The notes below the pieces were generated by a model. It did no database searches. It was given only the letters and a program-made list of their open reading frames with translations, and was not told the DNA's origin. A stretch of DNA of 9,373 nucleotides, taken from contig JAXDLH010000353.1 in NCBI GenBank assembly GCA_034666705.1, positions 1 to 9,373 on the forward strand. The letters are read 5' to 3'. The stretch is from JAXDLH01 sp034666705. Lineage in GTDB: Bacteria > Chloroflexota > UBA6077 > SHYK01. The translations under genes were made by a program, and so were the position numbers. Shown piece after piece: positions 1-6,139 of the stretch. How positions within the stretch are numbered: position 1 is the first letter of the stretch; every line of letters starts with the position of its first letter.

Positions 1-349
1 CGACCTGCCCGAGGCGGAGTCGGAGCTCATCGCCGGTTTTCATACCGAATACAGCGGCATGGCCTGGGCGCTCTTTTACCTCGCGGAATACGCCAACGCC
101 TTTGCCGTCTCGGCAATGACCGCGATCCTCTTTTGGGGTGGCTGGCTCGGACCGATCCTGCCGCCGTGGCTCTGGTTGTTCATCAAAGCGTGCGTTGGGT
201 TCTTCATTATCATCTGGGTGCGCGGCGCCTGGCCCCGGATTCGCTATGACCAGATGATGAGGATCGCCTGGAAGTTCGCCCTGCCACTCTCGCTGCTGCT
301 CGTGCTCGTCACCGCCGCCGAGGTGCTGTGGCGCCGAGGCCTTGCATGA
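1..349 (+). CDS. nuoH: NADH-quinone oxidoreductase subunit H (NuoH), C-terminal part only
   Basis: NuoH is the membrane subunit that joins the peripheral and membrane arms of complex I and forms much of the quinone-binding chamber. The reading frame is open from base 2 and gives 115 residues to a TGA at 347-349; the N-terminal two thirds lie outside the window. The first residues, DLPEAESELIAGFHTEYSG, are the strongly conserved acidic cytoplasmic loop of the NuoH/ND1 family, which couples quinone reduction to proton movement. About three hydrophobic helices follow. The conserved RIRYDQMM segment sits before the last helix, as in normal NuoH. An internal ATG at 59 is not the start, because family-conserved sequence continues upstream of it. 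The next gene is nuoJ, not the usual nuoI. The identification is firm from the loop motif and the neighbours. Confidence 0.96.
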   Translation, partial: DLPEAESELIAGFHTEYSGMAWALFYLAEYANAFAVSAMTAILFWGGWLGPILPPWLWLFIKACVGFFIIIWVRGAWPRIRYDQMMRIAWKFALPLSLLLVLVTAAEVLWRRGLA

Positions 350-390
350 TTCAATCCTTGTCCGCAACTCCCGGATTCGATGGAGCTCGC

Positions 391-395
391 GGAGG
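391..395 (+). promoter_or_regulatory. Shine-Dalgarno for nuoJ, decides the start
   Basis: GGAGG lies 6 nt upstream of a GTG at 402 and 9 nt upstream of a second GTG at 405. It sets the nuoJ start here rather than at the TTG at 342, which overlaps the end of nuoH and would add an arginine-rich stretch not expected at the NuoJ N-terminus. Confidence 0.7.
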
Positions 396-401
396 CGCGG
401 C

Positions 402-911
402 GTGGTGATTCCCGTGGATTTCCTCGTCGCCGGCGGCTTCTACACCTTCGCGCTGATCGCGATCATCGGGGCGATCGGCGTCGTGGCCGCGGAGCGGGTG
501 TTCCACAGCGCCCTGTTCCTGGTCCTGGCGCTGGGAGGTGTGGCCGGGGTATTCATCGTCCTCGGCGCCGACTTCCTCGGCGCCGTCGAGATTCTCGTGT
601 ACGTCGGCGCGATCATGGTGCTGATCCTGTTCGGCATCATGCTCACGCCCCAGCACGTGCAGATTCCGGAAACCGGGGGGCCGGCTCGAGTCGTATCAGC
701 TCTCGTGGTCAGTGGGGCCGTGTTCCTGCTGAGCCTGGCAGTATTCCTGACGAGCCGCTGGCCGAACTCGACGCCGACTCCAAGCGACGTCCCGAGCACA
801 CCATTCATCGCATCTGGCCTCTTGTACACCTACGCCTTTCCGTTCGAGCTGGCGTCGGTCCTGCTGCTCATCGCGATGATCGGGGCGATTGTCATCGCTC
901 GGGAGCCGTAG
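402..911 (+). CDS. nuoJ: NADH-quinone oxidoreductase subunit J (NuoJ)
   Basis: NuoJ (ND6 family) is a small membrane subunit of complex I beside the quinone chamber, at the start of the proton-transfer axis. From GTG 402 the product is 169 residues, a normal size, with about five membrane helices (roughly 9-29, 34-54, 61-82, 97-116 and 147-165). The third helix carries the family signature GADFLGAVEILVYVGAIMVL (residues 55-74), the helix known for its pi-bulge in solved structures. The last helix follows the conserved FPFELASVLLLIAMIGAIV pattern (146-164). GTG 405 is an equally plausible start. The frame stays open back to TTG 342, but that extension is basic and unlike the family. The stop is 2 nt before nuoK, so translation is probably coupled. 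Confidence 0.94.
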   Translation: MVIPVDFLVAGGFYTFALIAIIGAIGVVAAERVFHSALFLVLALGGVAGVFIVLGADFLGAVEILVYVGAIMVLILFGIMLTPQHVQIPETGGPARVVSALVVSGAVFLLSLAVFLTSRWPNSTPTPSDVPSTPFIASGLLYTYAFPFELASVLLLIAMIGAIVIAREP

Positions 912-913
912 CC

Positions 914-1249
914 ATGCCGCCTGCGGCGCCGCCGCTTTACCCGATCACCCTCCAGCACGGGCTCATCCTGGGAGCGCTGCTGTTCGCCATTGGCATCGTC
1001 GGCGCACTCACGAAACGCAATGCGATCGCAATCCTTATGTCAATTGAGCTCATGCTCAATGGCGTCATCGTCACGTTCGTCGCCTTCGCGCGCCACGCAA
1101 TACCCAGCGATCTGACCGGGCAGGTCTTCGGCATCTTCATCATGACCGTCGCGGCGGCGGAAGCAGCCGTCGGCCTGGCGATCGTGATTGCGGTGCATCG
1201 AGTCCGGCGCACCGTGGAAGTCGACGCTATCGACACGCTGCAAGGATAG
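914..1249 (+). CDS. nuoK: NADH-quinone oxidoreductase subunit K (NuoK)
   Basis: NuoK (ND4L/MrpC-like) is a three-helix membrane subunit of complex I that carries two buried glutamates of the proton pathway. From ATG 914 the product is 111 residues, typical for the family, preceded by GGGAG at 901-905 with 8 nt spacing. Both key acidic residues are visible: E45 in SIELMLNG and E83 in AAAEAAVGLAI, matching E. coli Glu36 and Glu72. The TKRNAIAILMSIELMLN segment (33-49) is characteristic. The frame is open a long way upstream, through nuoJ, but that part is arginine-rich out-of-frame sequence and not part of the protein. The gene begins 2 nt after nuoJ and ends 3 nt before nuoL. Confidence 0.96.
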   Translation: MPPAAPPLYPITLQHGLILGALLFAIGIVGALTKRNAIAILMSIELMLNGVIVTFVAFARHAIPSDLTGQVFGIFIMTVAAAEAAVGLAIVIAVHRVRRTVEVDAIDTLQG

Positions 1250-1252
1250 GCA

Positions 1253-3181
1253 ATGGCACAGTACGCGTGGCTCATTCCGCTGCTGCCGCTGATCTCGTTC
1301 GCGCTCATTGCGTTCGGATTGCGCCGCTCGCCGGCCGCGAGCGGCTGGGTCACCGCGCTCGCGGTACTCGGCTCGCTGATCCTCTCGCTCTCGATCTTCG
1401 CGCAGGCGTTGGGCGGCGGCTGTGTCCAGAGTGTATGCATTGATCAGTCGTACGATTGGATCCCGCTCGTCGGCTCCCCGTCGCTCGCCATCGGCATCAG
1501 GGTCGACGCCCTCACGGCACTGATGCTCGTGGTCGTGACGTCCGTCAGCTTTCTCGTGCAGGTTTACTCCACGGGCTACATGCGCCATGGGGCCGACGAC
1601 GATCCAGTCGAGACGAACGGATACGCCCGGAGCTACGCCCGCTATTTCGCGTCGATGTCCCTCTTTACCTTCTCGATGCTAGGCCTCGTGCTGGCGAACA
1701 GTTTGCTCACGATCTACCTCTTCTGGGAGGGCGTCGGGCTGTGCTCCTACCTCCTGATCGGACACTGGCACTGGCGACCGGAGGCGGCCGCGGCTGCGAA
1801 AAAAGCGTTCCTGGTGACACGGCTCGGCGACTTCGGCTTCCTGCTTGGGATCCTCTACCTGTTCTCGCAGGCGCACACCTTCCAGTTCGATCAACTCGCG
1901 CAGATGGCGGCCAGCGGGCTGATCGGGGGAACGGCCCTAACGATCGCCATGTTGTTGATCTTCTGTGGTGCTGCGGGCAAATCTGCTCAATTCCCGCTGC
2001 ACGTGTGGCTCCCGGACGCGATGGAAGGGCCGACTCCGGTGAGTGCACTGATCCACGCCGCGACGATGGTGGCCGCCGGCGTGTACCTCATGGCGCGCGT
2101 ATTCCCGCTGCTCGTGCACTCGGACCTGGCTCTGCAGATCGTGGCCACGATTGGCGCTTTTACGGCGATCTTCGCCGCCTCAATGGGGCTCGTCGCCACC
2201 GACATCAAGCGGGTGATGGCATACTCGACGATCAGTCAGTTGGGCTACATGATGCTCGGCATCGGCGTGGGCGCAGCCACGGCGGGCGTATTTCACCTCT
2301 TCAACCACGCATTCTTCAAGGCGCTCCTCTTCCTCGGAGCCGGCAGTGTCATCCATCTCGTGAACTCGAACGAGATGTTCGCCAGTATGGGCGGGCTGCG
2401 ACGCTATCGCCCCGTTACCATGCTTACGATGTGGATTGCGGCACTTTCATTGGCGGGCATCCCACCCTTCAGCGGGTTCTGGAGCAAGGATGAGATCCTG
2501 GCCGCTGCAGCGACGCGGGCGATGCCACTGTATCTTGCGGCGCTCGTCACGGTGTTCATGACCGCGTTCTACATGGGGCGCGTGATGTTCGTGACGTTCT
2601 ACGGGGAGTTTCGAGGGGATCGGCACACGCTCGAGCACGACCACGGCGAGCCAATGAGCATGACGATTCCGCTCATTATCCTGGCGATCCCGAGTCTCTT
2701 CACCGGTCTGTGGGGCGCGCCGTTTCTCGGCAGCGGGTTTGCCGCTTTCATCGAGGGCCCCGGCGCGCCGGAAGTCGCCACCCGGCTGGACGTGGTCGTT
2801 CTCTCGTCGGCCCTCGCCTTCCTGGGCGGGCTGCTCTCCTGGGGCATGTACGGGCGCGGCAGCTTCACGATCCCCGAACGGCTCACGGCGCAGCTCTCAT
2901 GGCCGCACCACGTGCTCATGGACCGGTACCACCTCGACCACCTGTACAACTGGATTGCGAGTCGCGTGGTGCTCGGCCTGGCGTGGCTGGCAGGACAGTT
3001 CGACACGCTCATCGTCGACGGCGCCGTCAATGGCATCGGGGCACGTACCGTGCAATTAGGCAGCGTATTGCGACGATTGCAGACCGGTCAGGTTCAGACG
3101 TACGGCTGGGTGCTGTTCGCGGGCGCGGTGTTCCTGGCGCTGCTCGTGGCACTGCCCATCGTTACTGCGGGCCACCTATGA
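1253..3181 (+). CDS. nuoL: NADH-quinone oxidoreductase subunit L (NuoL)
   Basis: NuoL (ND5/MrpA-like) is the distal antiporter-like subunit of the complex I membrane arm. ATG 1253 follows AAGGA (1242-1246) at 6 nt spacing and gives 642 residues, slightly longer than E. coli NuoL. Residues matching the known proton-path charges are present: E159 in FWEGVGLCSYLL, K243 in GKSAQFPLHVWLPDAMEGPT, K356 in NHAFFKALLFLGAG and K412 in FSGFWSKDEIL. They correspond to E. coli E144, K229, K342 and K399. About the last 85 residues contain an HLDHLYNW segment, the DGAVNGIG and LRRLQTGQVQTY motifs of the long lateral helix, and a final anchoring helix. Residues about 50-75 form a poorly conserved loop with two cysteines (C57, C62). 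The gene sits 3 nt after nuoK. Confidence 0.97.
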   Translation: MAQYAWLIPLLPLISFALIAFGLRRSPAASGWVTALAVLGSLILSLSIFAQALGGGCVQSVCIDQSYDWIPLVGSPSLAIGIRVDALTALMLVVVTSVSFLVQVYSTGYMRHGADDDPVETNGYARSYARYFASMSLFTFSMLGLVLANSLLTIYLFWEGVGLCSYLLIGHWHWRPEAAAAAKKAFLVTRLGDFGFLLGILYLFSQAHTFQFDQLAQMAASGLIGGTALTIAMLLIFCGAAGKSAQFPLHVWLPDAMEGPTPVSALIHAATMVAAGVYLMARVFPLLVHSDLALQIVATIGAFTAIFAASMGLVATDIKRVMAYSTISQLGYMMLGIGVGAATAGVFHLFNHAFFKALLFLGAGSVIHLVNSNEMFASMGGLRRYRPVTMLTMWIAALSLAGIPPFSGFWSKDEILAAAATRAMPLYLAALVTVFMTAFYMGRVMFVTFYGEFRGDRHTLEHDHGEPMSMTIPLIILAIPSLFTGLWGAPFLGSGFAAFIEGPGAPEVATRLDVVVLSSALAFLGGLLSWGMYGRGSFTIPERLTAQLSWPHHVLMDRYHLDHLYNWIASRVVLGLAWLAGQFDTLIVDGAVNGIGARTVQLGSVLRRLQTGQVQTYGWVLFAGAVFLALLVALPIVTAGHL

Positions 3182-3218
3182 CGGACCTGGGCATGGAGAC
3201 TCGAACGACCGCTTGTTT

Positions 3219-3224
3219 GGAGGA
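3219..3224 (+). promoter_or_regulatory. Shine-Dalgarno for nuoM, decides the start
   Basis: GGAGGA ends 3 nt before ATG 3228 (the GGAGG core ends 4 nt before it), a rather short spacing. The frame is open five codons further to TTG 3213, but that start would place this purine run inside the coding sequence and has no SD of its own, so ATG 3228 is preferred. Confidence 0.6.
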
Positions 3225-3227
3225 TCC

Positions 3228-4688
3228 ATGGACCTCCTGCTGAACCTGGCCATATGGCTCCCCCTCGCCGGCGCGGTGTTGATCGCCGTCCTGCCCGGCA
3301 ATGCCGACCGCAGCGCACGGTGGATCGCCGCGGTCATCTCCGGCGTGGCGCTCCTGCTCGCATTGGCCCTCGCCTGGGGCTACGACCCGAACGCTGGCGT
3401 CGCATCACCGCTCGGCCTGACCTCGGTTCCCTGGATCCCTCAGCTCGGGATCGGATACGTCGTTGGGCTCGACGGCCTCAGCCTGCCGATGTTCGTGCTC
3501 AACGCGCTCCTGGTGTTTCTCGCGGTGCTGATCTCGTGGAACACCACACTGCGGCCGCGCGAGTACTTCGCGCTGGTGCTCGCACTCGAGACTGCCGTCG
3601 CTGGTGTGTTCTCAGCACTCGACTTCATCCTCTTCTTCCTTTTCTGGGAGCTCGAGCTGGCACCGATGTTTCTGCTCATCGGCATCTGGGGCGGCGCGCG
3701 CCGCGAGTACGCGGCGATGAAGTTCATCCTCTATACGGTCGCGGGCAGCGCCTTCATGCTGCTGGGCATCTTCATCCTGTATCTCGCCTCGCCGGCGCAC
3801 ACGTTCGACATGCTTCAGTTGGGCTCACAGCGGCTGGCGCCGGCGGTGCAGTCGCTCATCTGGATCCTGTTGTTTATCGGTTTTGCCGTCAAGGTCCCCA
3901 TCTTCCCGCTCCACACGTGGTTGCCGGACGCCCACACTGAGGCGCCCACGGCGATAAGCGTGCTACTCGCCGGTGTGCTATTGAAGATGGGAGCCTACGG
4001 CATCTTGCGGGCGAACTTCACCCTTCTGCCCGACGCGACGCATCAGTTCGCGCTGCTGTTGGGAATCCTGGCGGTGATCAATATTGTCTACGGGGCACTC
4101 GTCGCCATGGTGCAAGGCGATTTGAAGCGGGTCATCGCCAATTCCAGCATCTCGCACATGGGGTACGTGCTGCTCGGTGCTTCTTCGCTCACGGCGATCG
4201 GGATCCAGGGTGCGGTGTTCCAGATGTTCACCCACGGCACGATCACCGGCCTGCTCTTTATCATGGTCGGGCTCATCTATGATCGCACCCACACGCGCGC
4301 GATTGCGGATCTCGGGGGCCTCGCGGCGCGGATGCCGAAGATCGCAGCGATCTTCATCGTGGCGGCGCTCGCCTCGCTCGGATTGCCCGGGCTCTCGGGC
4401 TTTGTCTCCGAGTTTCTGGTGTTTCTCGGCTCATTCCCCGTGTGGGGCGTACAGACGATTCTTGGCGTGTTCACGATCGTGCTTACCGCCGGTTACATGC
4501 TCTGGGTTGTCGAACGGGTGTTGTTCGGTCCGGAACGACCAGAGTGGGCGCATCTCGGAGACGCGACGGGGCGCGAGATGTTCGCCGTAGGTGTGCTCGT
4601 CGCGGTGATCGTCCTGATCGGCGTTTTCCCCGCGGTACTCGGGAACGTCGTGATCGCGGGCACTACGCCCATTGCATTGCGGTATTAG
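3228..4688 (+). CDS. nuoM: NADH-quinone oxidoreductase subunit M (NuoM)
   Basis: NuoM (ND4/MrpD-like) is the middle antiporter-like subunit of the complex I membrane arm. From ATG 3228 the product is 486 residues, within the family range. Visible family motifs are YVVGLDGLSLPMFVLNALL near residues 77-95, FLFWELELAPMFLLIGIWG (138-154 region) with the key E141, KVPIFPLHTWLPDAHTEAPT (222-241) with K222, LLKMGAYGILR with K253, and GLSGFVSEFLVF with E395. They match E. coli E144, K234, K265 and E407. The FMLLGIFILY and FTHGTITGLLFIMVG segments are also typical. It lies 46 nt after nuoL and 8 nt before nuoN, the standard L-M-N order. Nothing suggests truncation or frameshift. Confidence 0.97.
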   Translation: MDLLLNLAIWLPLAGAVLIAVLPGNADRSARWIAAVISGVALLLALALAWGYDPNAGVASPLGLTSVPWIPQLGIGYVVGLDGLSLPMFVLNALLVFLAVLISWNTTLRPREYFALVLALETAVAGVFSALDFILFFLFWELELAPMFLLIGIWGGARREYAAMKFILYTVAGSAFMLLGIFILYLASPAHTFDMLQLGSQRLAPAVQSLIWILLFIGFAVKVPIFPLHTWLPDAHTEAPTAISVLLAGVLLKMGAYGILRANFTLLPDATHQFALLLGILAVINIVYGALVAMVQGDLKRVIANSSISHMGYVLLGASSLTAIGIQGAVFQMFTHGTITGLLFIMVGLIYDRTHTRAIADLGGLAARMPKIAAIFIVAALASLGLPGLSGFVSEFLVFLGSFPVWGVQTILGVFTIVLTAGYMLWVVERVLFGPERPEWAHLGDATGREMFAVGVLVAVIVLIGVFPAVLGNVVIAGTTPIALRY

Positions 4689-4696
4689 GGGGCGAG

Positions 4697-6127
4697 GTGG
4701 ACACGAACCTCAGCCTCATCGCCCCCGAGATCGCGCTCGGCGTTGCCGGGGCGCTGATCATTCTGCTGGACGCGTTCGTTCCGGGCGGGTTGTCGCGGAA
4801 CGTCATTTTAGCGCTCGCCGTGGTCGGCATCATCGTATCAGCGGCGCTAGCCCTGCCCCTCGCTGGGTTGAATTCGTTCGCATTCAGCGGCGCGATTGCC
4901 GTCGACACCTACGCGGTGTTTTTCAAATTGCTCTTCCTGAGCGCGACGCTGCTCGTCCTCCTCGCGTCAACCTCGCTGCTCGACAGTGTGGCTCGCTTCC
5001 GCGCCGAGTTCGTTGGCCTGCTCCTGCTCGCCACCGTGGCGCTCATGCTGCTCGCCGCGGCGCACGAGCTCATCACGCTCTACGTCGCGCTCGAGATGTC
5101 GAGCCTGTCCACCGCATTCCTGGCCGCCTGGAACCGGAACGACGGGCGTTCGGTCGAGGCCGGTCTGAAGTACTTTCTGCTGAGCGCCATGTCGTCTGCC
5201 GTGCTTCTCTACGGCCTGGCGCTGCTCTACGGGCTTGCCGGCAGCACCCGCCTCGACACCATTGGCCTGGCGGTCGCCAACACCCCCAACGCGGGACTCT
5301 TCCTCGCGATGGCCCTGGTTCTCGCCGGGTTCGGCTTCAAGGTATCGGCGGTGCCGTTCCAGATGTGGACACCGGACGTCTACGAAGGCGCACCGACGGC
5401 GGTTACCGCGTACCTGTCAGTTGCGTCCAAGGCCGCAGGATTCGCTGCGTTGGTCCGCGTGCTGACGACGGCGCTGCCCGCGGCGCAGGCGGACTGGGCG
5501 GTCTTGATCGCAGGGCTCGCCGCGGCGACGATGACCGTCGGCAACGTCGTGGCGCTCGTGCAGTCCAACATCAAGCGCATGCTCGCCTACTCGAGCATTG
5601 CGCAGGCCGGCTACGTGCTCGTCGGCATCGCGGCGAGTTCGCCCCGGGGTTATTCGGCGGTGCTGTTTTATCTTCTCGCGTACACTGCCACGAACCTGGC
5701 AGCGTTTCTTACCGTGGTCGCCATTATTCGGCTCATCGGGTCAGAGCGAATCGCCGATTTCCGCGGCCTGCGGCAACGCTCGCCCTGGCTCGCATTCGCG
5801 CTGGCGGTCAGCCTGCTATCGTTGGCGGGGCTCCCGCCGTTCGCCGGGTTCTTCAGCAAGCTCTACGTATTCTCAGCGGCGGTGCAGAGTGGACTCATCT
5901 GGCTCGTGCTGCTCGGCGTGCTCAACTCAGCCATCTCGCTCTATTACTACGCGCAGGTGATTCACGACATGTACATGGTGCCGCCTGAGGGAGGGGGAAT
6001 TGCGCCGTTGACTGTTTCGCACGCGGTCTCGCTTGCGGTGGCCGTAGCAGGCGTGCTACTGCTCGGAGTTCTCTCCGGGGCAGTGCTCAGGTTCGACGAC
6101 CTCGCAGCGCTCGCGCTTGCCCGGTAA
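4697..6127 (+). CDS. nuoN: NADH-quinone oxidoreductase subunit N (NuoN)
   Basis: NuoN (ND2-like) is the antiporter-like subunit of complex I nearest the NuoH end. GTG 4697 gives 476 residues beginning MDTNLSLIAPEIAL, which fits the usual NuoN N-terminus; a run of G at 4688-4692 lies 4 nt upstream as a possible SD. The frame stays open upstream inside nuoM, but that sequence is an arginine-rich shadow. Key residues are E133 in LYVALEMSSLSTAFLAAW, K215 in FGFKVSAVPFQMWTPDVYEG, K245 in LSVASKAAGF and K388 in PPFAGFFSKLYVF, matching E. coli E133, K217, K247 and K395. The LYYYAQVIHDMYM segment near residues 415-427 is typical of the penultimate region. It is the last nuo gene; its TAA stop forms part of a TAAAAT hexamer. 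Confidence 0.97.
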   Translation: MDTNLSLIAPEIALGVAGALIILLDAFVPGGLSRNVILALAVVGIIVSAALALPLAGLNSFAFSGAIAVDTYAVFFKLLFLSATLLVLLASTSLLDSVARFRAEFVGLLLLATVALMLLAAAHELITLYVALEMSSLSTAFLAAWNRNDGRSVEAGLKYFLLSAMSSAVLLYGLALLYGLAGSTRLDTIGLAVANTPNAGLFLAMALVLAGFGFKVSAVPFQMWTPDVYEGAPTAVTAYLSVASKAAGFAALVRVLTTALPAAQADWAVLIAGLAAATMTVGNVVALVQSNIKRMLAYSSIAQAGYVLVGIAASSPRGYSAVLFYLLAYTATNLAAFLTVVAIIRLIGSERIADFRGLRQRSPWLAFALAVSLLSLAGLPPFAGFFSKLYVFSAAVQSGLIWLVLLGVLNSAISLYYYAQVIHDMYMVPPEGGGIAPLTVSHAVSLAVAVAGVLLLGVLSGAVLRFDDLAALALAR

Positions 6128-6130
6128 AAT
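6125..6130 (+). promoter_or_regulatory. candidate -10 element for the HD-GYP gene (leaderless)
   Basis: TAAAAT, a good -10 match, starts on the TAA stop of nuoN and ends 9 nt before the GTG start at 6140. No Shine-Dalgarno is visible in the 12-nt gap, so a transcript starting at or just before the GTG would be leaderless. I see no clear -35 hexamer at 16-18 bp upstream (the sequence there is TCGCAG-like). Suggestive only. Confidence 0.4.
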
Positions 6131-6139
6131 CGTGCCACT

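Noticed and set aside
342..401. N-terminal extension of nuoJ from TTG 342
   Set aside because: The extension is arginine-rich, overlaps nuoH, lacks homology to the NuoJ N-terminus, and a good GGAGG stands before GTG 402.
380..913. Long open frame upstream of and in frame with nuoK
   Set aside because: Its translation is Arg/Gly/Pro-rich, as expected of an out-of-frame reading of nuoJ in GC-rich DNA; NuoK is complete from ATG 914.
1456..2493. Large open frame inside nuoL on the same strand (345 codons)
   Set aside because: Arg/Asp/Gly/Pro-rich shadow of a clearly conserved gene; no family motif.
3178..3243. A 21-codon ORF starting with ATGA on the nuoL stop and running past the nuoM start
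   Set aside because: No Shine-Dalgarno of its own beyond the nuoL context and no recognisable peptide; most likely chance in a short gap, though it might help ribosomes travel from nuoL to nuoM.
4672..5988. 438-codon open frame overlapping nuoN on the same strand
   Set aside because: Low-complexity Arg/Ala/His-rich composition typical of a GC-rich alternate frame; nuoN is intact in the other frame.
6104..6120. Weak hairpin (AGCG-CTCG-CGCT) near the end of nuoN as a terminator
   Set aside because: Only a 4-bp stem without a T-run, inside coding sequence; not a credible intrinsic terminator.
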